Below are positions 1 through 6,274 of a stretch of 9,718 nucleotides of DNA, one piece after another. The translations under genes were made by a program, and so were the position numbers. Within the stretch, counting starts at the first letter, position 1. Each line of letters begins with the position of its first letter. The stretch lies in contig UQHO01000053.1 of the NCBI GenBank assembly GCA_900540995.1, positions 1-9,718 of the forward strand. Reading direction: 5' to 3'. This DNA is from an uncultured Collinsella sp. GTDB lineage: Bacteria; Actinomycetota; Coriobacteriia; Coriobacteriales; Coriobacteriaceae. The notes under the pieces are model-generated. The model saw nothing but the letters and a program-made list of their open reading frames with translations, was not told the origin of the DNA and searched no databases.

Positions 1-54
1 CGCGACCGACGATTGAACGTCAGATTGCCGCTTAGGGGCGTTTGCAGCGTCGAG

Positions 55-600
55 CTAGGACAGGTCGTCCTCATAGGGCATCAGGTCTGCCAGGTAGCCC
101 TTCTCCTTAAGTATCGCCTCGATTTCGTCGAGGGTCTGCTCGTCTTCTGCCGCGATGCGGTGGAAGTGGTAGCCGCTGGTCACCGTCAGCAGAGGAAAGC
201 TCTTGCCGCTGGCGATGTCGTGCAGGTAGCGCTCGATATCGCGACGGTTTCGAATGTCCAGGTCGGCCGTAATCTTGCCGTACACGCGGTGGTTGACGAT
301 CACGTTGAGCACGGCACCGCCCGCATCGACGATGCTCGTGAGCTCATCGCCCGCCTGCTCCACGCTGTGGCGCACCTTGACCAGGCGCGTGGGCACAGCC
401 GGACTGCTCGCGGCTTCTTGCAGCACGTAGCCGCGGTTGGTGGCGACGATATCGTGCCCATCAGCGCGTAGCAGGGCGATGTCCTGCACCACGACCTGAC
501 GGCTCACGCCCACCTCGCGGGCAAGCGCGCTGCCCGAAACGGGATCTTTGGCCCCCTCGAGCACGGCCATGATGGCACGGCGACGCTCGCGAGCATTCAT
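55..600 (-). CDS. niaR: NiaR-type niacin-responsive transcriptional repressor (HTH + 3H domain)
   Basis: Cytoplasmic DNA-binding repressor of NAD synthesis and niacin uptake genes; in this family nicotinic acid is the co-repressor. The 181-residue protein has an N-terminal winged helix-turn-helix of the HTH_11 type (about residues 5-60, with SGSALAREVGVSRQVVVQDI as the recognition region) followed by a 3H domain. Histidines H78 (VRHSV), H104 (NHRVYG), H145 and H147 (GYHFHR) plus E86 sit where the Thermotoga family member TM1602 binds a metal ion through His79, Glu87, His144 and His146, as I recall that structure. Length is normal for the family. Its ATG overlaps the nadC stop by one base (TAATG), so it is translationally coupled as the last gene of the nad operon. 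It would therefore autoregulate through the operator upstream of nadA. Assignment is from motif recognition; the ligand is inferred from the family. Confidence 0.93.
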   Translation of the reverse strand: MNARERRRAIMAVLEGAKDPVSGSALAREVGVSRQVVVQDIALLRADGHDIVATNRGYVLQEAASSPAVPTRLVKVRHSVEQAGDELTSIVDAGGAVLNVIVNHRVYGKITADLDIRNRRDIERYLHDIASGKSFPLLTVTSGYHFHRIAAEDEQTLDEIEAILKEKGYLADLMPYEDDLS

Positions 601-1460
601 TATTTACCGTCCAGCAGACGCAGGTGCTTAAGTGAGAGGTCGAGGATCGGCGCGGAGTGCGTCAGGGCGCCCGAGCTAATAAAGTCGACGCCCAGGTCGG
701 CCAAGGCGCGAATATTGCCGGCATCCACGTTGCCCGAGCACTCGGTCTTGGCGCGGCCGTCGATAAGCTCGATGGCAGCGGCCATGTCGTCGTGCGTCAT
801 GTTGTCGAGCATGATGATGTCGGCACCGGCCTCAACGGCCTCGCGCACCATATCCAGATTCTCGCACTCAATCTCGACCGTCGTGGTAAACGACGCATGG
901 GCGCGCGCCATCTCGATTGCGCGTGCCACGCCACCGGCGGCGTCGATGTGGTTGTCCTTGAGCATGACGGCCGTCGACAGGTTGTAGCGGTGGTTGCTGC
1001 CGCCGCCGATCTCGACTGCCGCCTTCTCGAAGACGCGCATGCCCGGCGTGGTCTTGCGCGTGTCGACGAGCACGGTCTTGGTGCCCTCGAGCGCCGCGGC
1101 CATCTGGTGCGTATAGGTGGCGATGCCGCTCATGCGCTGCAGGTAGTTGAGTGCCACGCGCTCGCCCGAAAGCAGCACGCGCGCGTCGCCGCGCACCTGG
1201 CCCACATGGTCGCCGGCGTGCACCTCGTCGCCATCCGCGACATCAAACAGCACGGAGCTCTGCGGATCCAGCAGCTCAAAGGTGCGGGCGAATACGTCCA
1301 GGCCGGCGATAATGCCGTCGGCCTTGGCGATAAGCTCCACCGTGGCGGGACGCGCCGTGGGGCACACGCTCGCCGTGCTCACGTCCTCAAACGTAATGTC
1401 CTCGCGCAGAGCCTGCAGAATCAGATCATCGACGACGAGCTTCATGGTAATGGGATTCAT
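600..1460 (-). CDS. nadC: Nicotinate-nucleotide diphosphorylase (carboxylating), quinolinate phosphoribosyltransferase
   Basis: Converts quinolinate and phosphoribosyl pyrophosphate to nicotinate mononucleotide, CO2 and pyrophosphate, the last step of the de novo branch of NAD synthesis. The 286-residue protein has the N-terminal alpha/beta domain (about 1-115, ending in SGERVALNYLQRMSGIAT) and the barrel domain. Quinolinate/PRPP-binding motifs are visible: DTRKTTPG at 133-140, GGGSNHRYNL at 152-161, LKDNHI at 167-172, IECENL at 197-202 and MLDNM at 217-221. The end (ISSGALTHSAP) is also typical. A TECSGNV stretch (239-245) has Asn where the family usually has a second Gly. The start at 1460 is supported by GGAGGAG six bases upstream, inside the nadB end; an in-frame ATG five codons later is less well placed. 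It starts three bases after nadB stops and overlaps niaR by one base. Confidence 0.97.
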   Translation of the reverse strand: MNPITMKLVVDDLILQALREDITFEDVSTASVCPTARPATVELIAKADGIIAGLDVFARTFELLDPQSSVLFDVADGDEVHAGDHVGQVRGDARVLLSGERVALNYLQRMSGIATYTHQMAAALEGTKTVLVDTRKTTPGMRVFEKAAVEIGGGSNHRYNLSTAVMLKDNHIDAAGGVARAIEMARAHASFTTTVEIECENLDMVREAVEAGADIIMLDNMTHDDMAAAIELIDGRAKTECSGNVDAGNIRALADLGVDFISSGALTHSAPILDLSLKHLRLLDGK

Positions 1461-1463
1461 GGT

Positions 1464-2840
1464 CTACTCCTCCACGGCCTGCGTGCCGGCGGCACGGGCC
1501 AATTCATCGATTGCCAGGGTGTCGACGCTCAGGGCGCGATGACGGCCATCGAGCGCGGGATCGCCCGCCTGCTCCACGGCCAGCGACTCGCCGGTGCGCA
1601 TGTACCACGCGGCGCGACGACCCCAGACCAACGCCTCGAGCAGGCTGTTTGATGCAAGGCGGTTCTTGCCGTGCACGCCGTTGCAAGCCGTCTCGCCCGC
1701 GGCGTAGAGCTCGGGCATCGAGGTGCGGCCGTCCCTGTCTACCCACACGCCGCCCATAAAGTAGTGCTGCGTGGGCGTAACGGGAATGGGCTCGTCCAGG
1801 ATGTCGCGACCGTCCTCAAGGCAGCGCGCGCGAATGTTGGCAAAATGCCCGGTCACCACGTCGCGCTCGACGGGGGCAAAGCTCAGCCACTCGTGCTCGG
1901 TGCCGTCCTGCTTCATCTGCTCGCGGATGGCGGCGGCGACCACATCGCGCGGCTGGAGCTCGTCGGTAAAGCGCTCGCCGGCGGCGTTGAGCAAAATCGC
2001 GCCCTCGCCGCGGCAGCTCTCGCTGATCAGGAAGGTGCGGCCCGGCTGCGGCGAGAACAGGCCCGTGGGATGGATCTGCACGTAGTCCAGGTGCTCCATC
2101 TTAATGCCATGCTCCTGAGCGATGTAGCAGGCGTCGCCCGTGAGCTGCGGGTAGTTGGTCGAGTGGTCGTACACGCCGCCAATGCCACCCGTCGCCCACA
2201 GCGTGTGGCGGGCATGGATCTTAAACGGCTTACCGGCATGCACGCCCTCAGCGGCATTTGCCAGCTCGTCGGCGGGGCGAACCGAGTTGTCCTCGTCCAC
2301 GGCTACGGCGACGACGCCGGTGCACACCGTGGCGCCATCGCGCTCGGCGGTCAGGATGTCGGTCATGGCCACGTGCTCCAAAATCTGCACGTTGTCCAGC
2401 TTGCGAACGGCCTGGAGCAGCTTGGTCGTGATCTCCTTGCCCGTAATGTCGGCATGGAAGGCAATGCGCGGACGGCTGTGCGCGCCCTCGCGGGTAAAAT
2501 TGAGGCTGCCATCGGCCTTGCGCTCAAAGTCCACGCCCATGGCCAGCAGGTCGTTGATGACCGAACGGCTCGAGCGGATCATGATGTCGACGCTCTCGCG
2601 ACGGTTCTCGTAATGGCCGGCGTGCATGGTGTCCTCAAAGAAGGCGTCGTAGTCCGAGCCCTCGGGCAGCACGCAAATACCGCCCTGCGCGAGCATGGAA
2701 TCGCACTCGTCGACAGCGCCCTTGGAGAGCATGATCACGCGCGTGCTCTTCGGCAGATTGAGGGCCGCGTACAGGCCCGCCACGCCGCAGCCGGCAATGA
2801 CGACGTCGCACTGCATGTCGGGGTATTGTTTGGTTTCCAC
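1464..2840 (-). CDS. nadB: L-aspartate oxidase (short form)
   Basis: FAD flavoprotein that oxidises L-aspartate to iminoaspartate, which is passed to NadA. In an anaerobe fumarate rather than oxygen is the likely electron acceptor (inference). Numbering from the GTG start gives 458 residues. Seen in order: dinucleotide-binding GCGVAG (17-22), AQGGI (51-55), HSRPR (121-125), IHPTG with H257, SESCRGEGA (about 273-281), R298, QHYFMGG with H359, and NRLASNSLLE (393-402). H257, R298 and H359 line up with E. coli His244, Arg290 and His351, so the active site looks intact. The protein ends about 50 residues after the flavin domain and lacks most of the C-terminal helical domain of the roughly 540-residue E. 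coli enzyme. The GTG at 2840 was chosen because GGGAGAGG lies six bases before it; a TTG nine codons upstream falls inside a palindromic repeat. It lies second in the nad operon. Confidence 0.96.
   Translation of the reverse strand: METKQYPDMQCDVVIAGCGVAGLYAALNLPKSTRVIMLSKGAVDECDSMLAQGGICVLPEGSDYDAFFEDTMHAGHYENRRESVDIMIRSSRSVINDLLAMGVDFERKADGSLNFTREGAHSRPRIAFHADITGKEITTKLLQAVRKLDNVQILEHVAMTDILTAERDGATVCTGVVAVAVDEDNSVRPADELANAAEGVHAGKPFKIHARHTLWATGGIGGVYDHSTNYPQLTGDACYIAQEHGIKMEHLDYVQIHPTGLFSPQPGRTFLISESCRGEGAILLNAAGERFTDELQPRDVVAAAIREQMKQDGTEHEWLSFAPVERDVVTGHFANIRARCLEDGRDILDEPIPVTPTQHYFMGGVWVDRDGRTSMPELYAAGETACNGVHGKNRLASNSLLEALVWGRRAAWYMRTGESLAVEQAGDPALDGRHRALSVDTLAIDELARAAGTQAVEE
1467..1473 (-). 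promoter_or_regulatory. nadC ribosome binding site
   Basis: GGAGGAG lies inside the last codons of nadB, six bases before the nadC ATG at 1460. It fixes the nadC start and indicates coupled translation of nadB and nadC. Confidence 0.85.
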
Positions 2841-2846
2841 AGGAAT

Positions 2847-2854
2847 CCTCTCCC
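2847..2854 (-). promoter_or_regulatory. nadB ribosome binding site, deciding the GTG start
   Basis: GGGAGAGG is followed by six bases and then GTG at 2840. The only longer in-frame start, TTG at 2867, lies in the 2858-2890 palindrome without a ribosome site, so the GTG is preferred. Confidence 0.8.
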
Positions 2855-2857
2855 TTG

Positions 2858-2890
2858 AATGTGACAAAGGGACTGTCCCTTTGTCACATT
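2858..2890. repeat. Perfect 33-bp palindrome between nadA and nadB
   Basis: Two 16-base arms (left arm AATGTGACAAAGGGAC) are exact reverse complements around a single T at 2874. The element starts three bases after the nadA stop and ends 17 bases before the nadB GTG, within an operon. It has no U-run after it in the nadB direction, so it is not a normal terminator. As RNA it would form an extended hairpin that could act as a processing or stability site. The AAAGGGACAG core recurs in the repeat at 8315-8390, pointing to a dispersed intergenic repeat family. Confidence 0.9.
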
Positions 2891-2893
2891 GTT

Positions 2894-3919
2894 TTAGCGC
2901 GCTGCGTACTCGAGCATGCGGTCGAGCGTGAGCTTGGCTTGGTCGGCGGCCTCGTCCGACACGCCGATCTGAACCTCGCCCTCACCCGTCTCCAGGCAGT
3001 GCACGAGCTTTTCGAGTGTGATGAGGTCCATGTTGACGCAAGTGGGCTGTACCGCGGGGAAGTAGAACTTCTTGCCGGTGCCCTGGCAGCGGCGCTCGAG
3101 CTCGTAGAGCACGCCGCGGACCGTCACGATGATGAACTCGCTCGCGTCCGACTCCTCGGCATACTTGATGATGCCGGCGGTGGAGCCGATGTAGTCGGCC
3201 TCGGCAAGGACATCGGCCTTGCACTCGGGGTGCGCCAGCACGAGCGCGTCGGGATGGGCCTCCGTCGCGTCGACGATTTGCTCGACGGTGATGATGTGGT
3301 GACGCGGGCAGTAGCCCTTGTTGAGAATGACGTGCTTCTGCGGCACTTGCTCGGCCACGAAACGGCCCAGATTCTGGTCGGGAATGAACAGAATGTGCTG
3401 CTGCGGCAGCTCGGACACGATCTTGACAGCGTTGGAGCTGGTAACGCACACGTCACTCCAGCTTTTGATCTCGACCGTCGAGTTGACGTAGCACACCACG
3501 GCCAGGTCATCGCCATACTCGGCACGGGCGGCATCGACCGTCTCGCGCTTGACCATGTGCGCCATGGGGCAGTCCGCGTTCGGCTCGGGCAGCAGCACGG
3601 TCTTGGTGGGATTGAGCAGCTTGGCGCTCTCGCCCATAAACTCCACGCCGCACAGCACGATGGTCTGCTGCGGCAGGCTCTTAGCGAGTTTTGCCAGGTA
3701 GAAGCTGTCGCCGACGTAATCGGCAACGGCCTGGACCTCGGGCGCCACATAATAGTGTGCCAGGATCACCGCGTCACGTTGGGTTTTTAGTTGCTGAATG
3801 GCCTCGACGAGCTCTGCGGGCACCAGTGCCGCGCGCTCCGTTGCCGTCGTTGCCGATGCCAGGCCGGCCGCAATATCGCGTGCAAGCTCCGATGCATCCA
3901 TGTTCGCGCTCTGTGCCAT
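2894..3919 (-). CDS. nadA: Quinolinate synthase A, [4Fe-4S] enzyme
   Basis: Condenses iminoaspartate with dihydroxyacetone phosphate to form quinolinate in the cytoplasm. The 341-residue protein has the three-fold NadA layout: ILAHYYVAPEVQ (HYY at 55-57) in the first domain, LCGVEFMGESAKLLNP with C90, NKGYCPRHH with C204, and PTCVNM with C294. These three cysteines match the cluster ligands of the family (E. coli Cys113, Cys200, Cys297). LAHPECKADVLAEADYIGSTAGI and the TVRGVLYELERR region are also typical. An ATG start at 3919 is preferred: GAGGGG lies five bases upstream, while the TTG just before it is less likely and an ATG seven codons further in is not preceded by a site. First gene of the nad operon; promoter and candidate operator lie just upstream, and the untranslated leader would be only about 30 bases. 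Confidence 0.97.
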   Translation of the reverse strand: MAQSANMDASELARDIAAGLASATTATERAALVPAELVEAIQQLKTQRDAVILAHYYVAPEVQAVADYVGDSFYLAKLAKSLPQQTIVLCGVEFMGESAKLLNPTKTVLLPEPNADCPMAHMVKRETVDAARAEYGDDLAVVCYVNSTVEIKSWSDVCVTSSNAVKIVSELPQQHILFIPDQNLGRFVAEQVPQKHVILNKGYCPRHHIITVEQIVDATEAHPDALVLAHPECKADVLAEADYIGSTAGIIKYAEESDASEFIIVTVRGVLYELERRCQGTGKKFYFPAVQPTCVNMDLITLEKLVHCLETGEGEVQIGVSDEAADQAKLTLDRMLEYAAR

Positions 3920-3954
3920 CAAGGCCCCTCTCTTTTGGCGAATCTTGGGGCTTT

Positions 3955-3983
3955 AGTATGACACCTAGGTTTACAGCTGACAA
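3955..3983 (-). promoter_or_regulatory. Candidate sigma-70-type promoter of the nadA operon
   Basis: On the minus strand, TTGTCA (3983-3978) is separated by exactly 17 bases from CATACT (3960-3955). The match is 5 of 6 to TTGACA and 4 of 6 to TATAAT. Transcription would begin near 3948, about 30 bases before the nadA ATG. The spacer is filled by one arm of the inverted repeat 3961-4004, so a protein bound there would block polymerase. Confidence 0.7.
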
Positions 3984-4004
3984 GACAGCTGTAAACCTAG
4001 GTGT
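3961..4004. promoter_or_regulatory. Candidate NiaR operator: perfect 19-bp inverted repeat
   Basis: Arms ACACCTAGGTTTACAGCTG (3961-3979) and its exact reverse complement (3986-4004) flank six bases, ACAAGA. One arm occupies the -35/-10 spacer of the nadA promoter. The repeat lies upstream of the predicted transcription start, so it acts as DNA rather than as leader RNA of nadA. The inner TTACAGCTG-N6-CAGCTGTAA resembles in form the TACA...TGTA palindromes I recall for NiaR sites, but this was not checked. Assignment to NiaR rests on the location and on niaR being in the operon. The regulator gene at 4211 is divergent and could share the site. Confidence 0.65.
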
Positions 4005-4198
4005 AAAGTTGAAATAAAGATTCAATCATGCGGCAGGTCCATTTTCGAACTGGCAAGCTGAGGATAGCCGAGCTCTCGATAGCGCAGGAGGCATCTTTCG
4101 CCACCGCAATACCGCTCGGCGCGAGTTGCGCACCATGAGGCACGAACGGGCGCTCCCCCGCGAGCGGCACGCGCCCAATGTGGCAAAATCGAACTACT
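4005..4198. other. Gene-free region between the nad operator and the two-component genes
   Basis: No convincing coding sequence or strong promoter was found. It begins with an AT-rich stretch carrying two similar ten-base words, TAAAGTTGAA (4004-4013) and TAAAGATTCA (4015-4024), 11 bases apart. Near its end GGGCGC (4148-4153) and GCGCCC (4171-4176) could pair around a 17-base loop containing CGCTC/GAGCG, just before the response-regulator ribosome site. The promoter of the two-component genes must lie here or in the operator region, but I cannot pick it out. Confidence 0.4.
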
Positions 4199-4210
4199 AA
4201 GGGGGCCCGA

Positions 4211-4933
4211 ATGCTCAAGATTATTGCCTGCGACGATGACGTCGCTTTTCTAGATAGACTGCACCGGATGATCGACCGTTGGTCGACCGAGAAGGGCACG
4301 GCGGTCGATGTTGCGCTCGTTACGCGCGGCGAGGACCTGCTGGCGCGCCATGCCGCGTCGCGCGCCGACATCATCCTGCTCGACATGATCATGCCGCTCG
4401 TCAACGGCATGGACACCGCACGCGAATTGCGCCAGGCCGACACCGCCGTGCGCCTGGTGTTCCTTACCTCGTCGCCCGAGTTTGCACTGGAGTCCTACGA
4501 GGTCCGCGCCTTCGACTATCTGCTCAAGCCCGTGACTTACGAACGCCTGGCGCAGTTACTCGACGAACTTTCGAGCATGCGCCCGGCGGCAACCGACGAG
4601 CTCGTGATCAAAACGTCCTTTGGCTACCACGCCCTGCGCCTGTCCGACATCGAATATGCCGAGGCGCGCAACAAGCACGTGGTCTTCCACCTGCGCGACG
4701 GACGCGATATCGAGGCACTCGAGTCGTTCCGCAGCGTCGAGGACCGTTTGGCGCAAAATGCCACCTTCTTTAAATGCCACCGTAGCTACCAGGTCAACTT
4801 GCGCAACATCGACCACTTCGATCGCACGGACATCGTCATGCGCTCCGGCGTGTGCATTCCGCTGTCGCGTAGCAGCAAGCAGGGGTTCCAAGACGCCTAC
4901 TTTGCGGTGCGCTTTGAGGGCGGGAGGCGCTGA
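4211..4933 (+). CDS. LytTR-family response regulator
   Basis: Two-component transcription factor of the AgrA/VirR/LytR type, 240 residues. The receiver domain (about 1-120) has the acidic pair D8/D9 in IACDDD, phospho-acceptor D58 in IILLDMIMP, T86 and K106 in LLKPVTY. The C-terminal LytTR DNA-binding domain (about 130-235) shows FFKCHRSYQVNLRNI at 187-200 and ends in RSGVCIPLSRSSKQGF, the usual signature. The ATG at 4211 is chosen because AAGGGGG lies five bases upstream; an ATG at 4178 has no such site. Its stop TGA overlaps the kinase ATG by one base, so the two are one transcription unit and almost certainly partners. Members of this family usually bind paired direct repeats and often control peptide signalling, but nothing here identifies the targets. 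Confidence 0.93.
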   Translation: MLKIIACDDDVAFLDRLHRMIDRWSTEKGTAVDVALVTRGEDLLARHAASRADIILLDMIMPLVNGMDTARELRQADTAVRLVFLTSSPEFALESYEVRAFDYLLKPVTYERLAQLLDELSSMRPAATDELVIKTSFGYHALRLSDIEYAEARNKHVVFHLRDGRDIEALESFRSVEDRLAQNATFFKCHRSYQVNLRNIDHFDRTDIVMRSGVCIPLSRSSKQGFQDAYFAVRFEGGRR

Positions 4934-6210
4934 TGATCTCCTCGGTCGAAATGGTCCTTTGGGCAATCCACCACGCCACAACGCTACTCTTTGGCGTCTT
5001 TGCTTCGGCGGCGCTGTGCGGTATCGAAATCAATCGACGCCATGCACTCGAGTTGGTGGGGGTCGGAGCCGCAACCGGCGCTGCCTTTTCGATCGCCAAT
5101 GTCGTTGGCGGAGAGCTTTTTGCCCGTCAGGTCTATCCGCTCGTCGTGCACCTGCCGCTTACCGTCTACCTATGCGCGCGCTACCACTTGAGTCCGCTGC
5201 TCGCGGCGTTGGGCGTCACCAGCGCCTATCTGAGCTGCCAGTTCAGCAATTGGATGGGTATCGCCGCATTTGCCGCAACCGATTCTCAGATCGCGTACTA
5301 TCTGGCACGCATCGCTACCACGCTCGCCGTCTTTGCCGTCCTGTTGCATTGGGCCGGCGACATCGGTCCGCGCTTAGCGATTAAAAGCACCACCGAGCTG
5401 GGCATCCTTTTAATCCTGCCGCTCGTCTATTACATCTTTGACTACGCCACCAACGTCTACACCACGCTGTTCCACTCGGGCTCGGTGGTGACGGTTGAGT
5501 TTTTGGCATTTGCGCTCTGTGCCTTCTATCTTATGTTTCTTGCCGTTTACCTGCGCGAATACGAAGAAAAGGAAACCGCCGAGCGAGAGCGTTGGATGCT
5601 CGAAACCCGCGACAGCGCCGCCATCAAAGAGCTCGAGGCTTGGCGTCAATCTGGGCGCGAGCTGTCGATTCTTCGCCACGATATGCGCCACTTCCTACGC
5701 GGCCTGGCCGCTTTAATTGAGGAGGGCCACACCGACGAGGCGCTCAAACGCATCGACGAACTCTGCGAAGCCGGCGACCGAACCGCCGTACGCCGCTTCT
5801 GTGCCAACGAGACCGTAAACATTGCGCTTTCGTCATTTAACTCGAATATCAATAGAAACGGCATTACCGCCAACCTGCGCGCCTCCGTACCCGAAACCAT
5901 CCACGTAGGTGACGCCGACCTGTTTAGCGTGCTCTCAAATGCCTTGGAAAACGCTATCACCGCCGCAAGCGCTGCACCCCAAGGAAAGCGATTCGTCGAC
6001 TTTGACCTACGATTGGAGGACGGCCAGCTGCTGCTGTTAGTTTCCAATACGTTTGGGCGCGCGCCGCGCATGGTCGACGGCATGCCCGTGACCCAACATG
6101 CCGGTCACGGCTTTGGCACCAGGAGCATCAAACTTGCCGTGGAGCGCATGAACGGCAACTGTCAGTTCCGCATTAACGGCGATCGGTTTGAGCTGCGCGC
6201 TGTGATGTAG
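4933..6210 (+). CDS. GHKL sensor histidine kinase, AgrC/ComD-like, polytopic membrane protein
   Basis: Membrane sensor of 425 residues that phosphorylates the preceding regulator. The N-terminal half has about six or seven hydrophobic segments (roughly 8-30, 38-58, 65-84, 86-105, 121-140, 155-177, 186-206), with no large extracellular domain, as in peptide-sensing kinases of this class. A short helical linker (about 207-243) leads to the phospho-acceptor box LSILRHDMRHFLRGL with H249. The catalytic GHKL domain follows, with N-box DLFSVLSNALENA (N336, N340) and glycine box GHGFGTRSIK (391-400). The usual D-x-G-x-G loop is not obvious; LLLLVSNTF (367-374) stands in the position typical of this subfamily. 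GGGAGG lies just upstream and the start overlaps the regulator stop. The ligand is unknown; no processing protease or propeptide gene is adjacent. Confidence 0.9.
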   Translation: MISSVEMVLWAIHHATTLLFGVFASAALCGIEINRRHALELVGVGAATGAAFSIANVVGGELFARQVYPLVVHLPLTVYLCARYHLSPLLAALGVTSAYLSCQFSNWMGIAAFAATDSQIAYYLARIATTLAVFAVLLHWAGDIGPRLAIKSTTELGILLILPLVYYIFDYATNVYTTLFHSGSVVTVEFLAFALCAFYLMFLAVYLREYEEKETAERERWMLETRDSAAIKELEAWRQSGRELSILRHDMRHFLRGLAALIEEGHTDEALKRIDELCEAGDRTAVRRFCANETVNIALSSFNSNINRNGITANLRASVPETIHVGDADLFSVLSNALENAITAASAAPQGKRFVDFDLRLEDGQLLLLVSNTFGRAPRMVDGMPVTQHAGHGFGTRSIKLAVERMNGNCQFRINGDRFELRAVM

Positions 6211-6274
6211 AAGTGCGGCGCCGATCTCGAGGCGCGCCTTGCCCGCCAGGCAATCGCTCGCCGGCGCCAATCCG
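6211..6274. other. Convergent gap between the kinase and the glycosylase-like gene
   Basis: Both flanking genes end here. A short perfect stem TTGCC-CGCCA-GGCAA (6239-6253) and a more distant pair GGCGCCG (6217-6223) with CGGCGCC (6262-6268) could form one nested structure. There is no U-run on either strand, so an intrinsic terminator is not supported. Confidence 0.3.

Noticed and set aside
2865..2867. TTG start for nadB, nine codons upstream.
   Set aside because: It lies in the 2858-2890 palindrome and lacks a ribosome site; GTG at 2840 has a strong one.
2858..2890. Considered as an intrinsic terminator for nadA.
   Set aside because: No U-run follows the arm in the operon direction, and the downstream nadB has no promoter of its own that I can see.
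657..3790. Long open frames on the plus strand opposite nadC, nadB and nadA (for example 657-1652, 1671-2858, 2855-3790).
   Set aside because: They mirror the clearly recognised nad genes, and their translations are His/Val/Leu/Gly-rich with no known motifs; they arise from high-GC codon bias on the opposite strand.
3956..3961. GTATGA beside the nad promoter, resembling a NikR half-site.
   Set aside because: The second half-site TCATAC is not found 16 bases further (TGACAA is there); the match is simply the reverse of the -10 region.
4178..4180. ATG start 33 bases upstream of the response regulator start.
   Set aside because: No ribosome site; the extra eleven residues precede the normal receiver-domain beginning MLKIIACDDD, and AAGGGGG fits the ATG at 4211.
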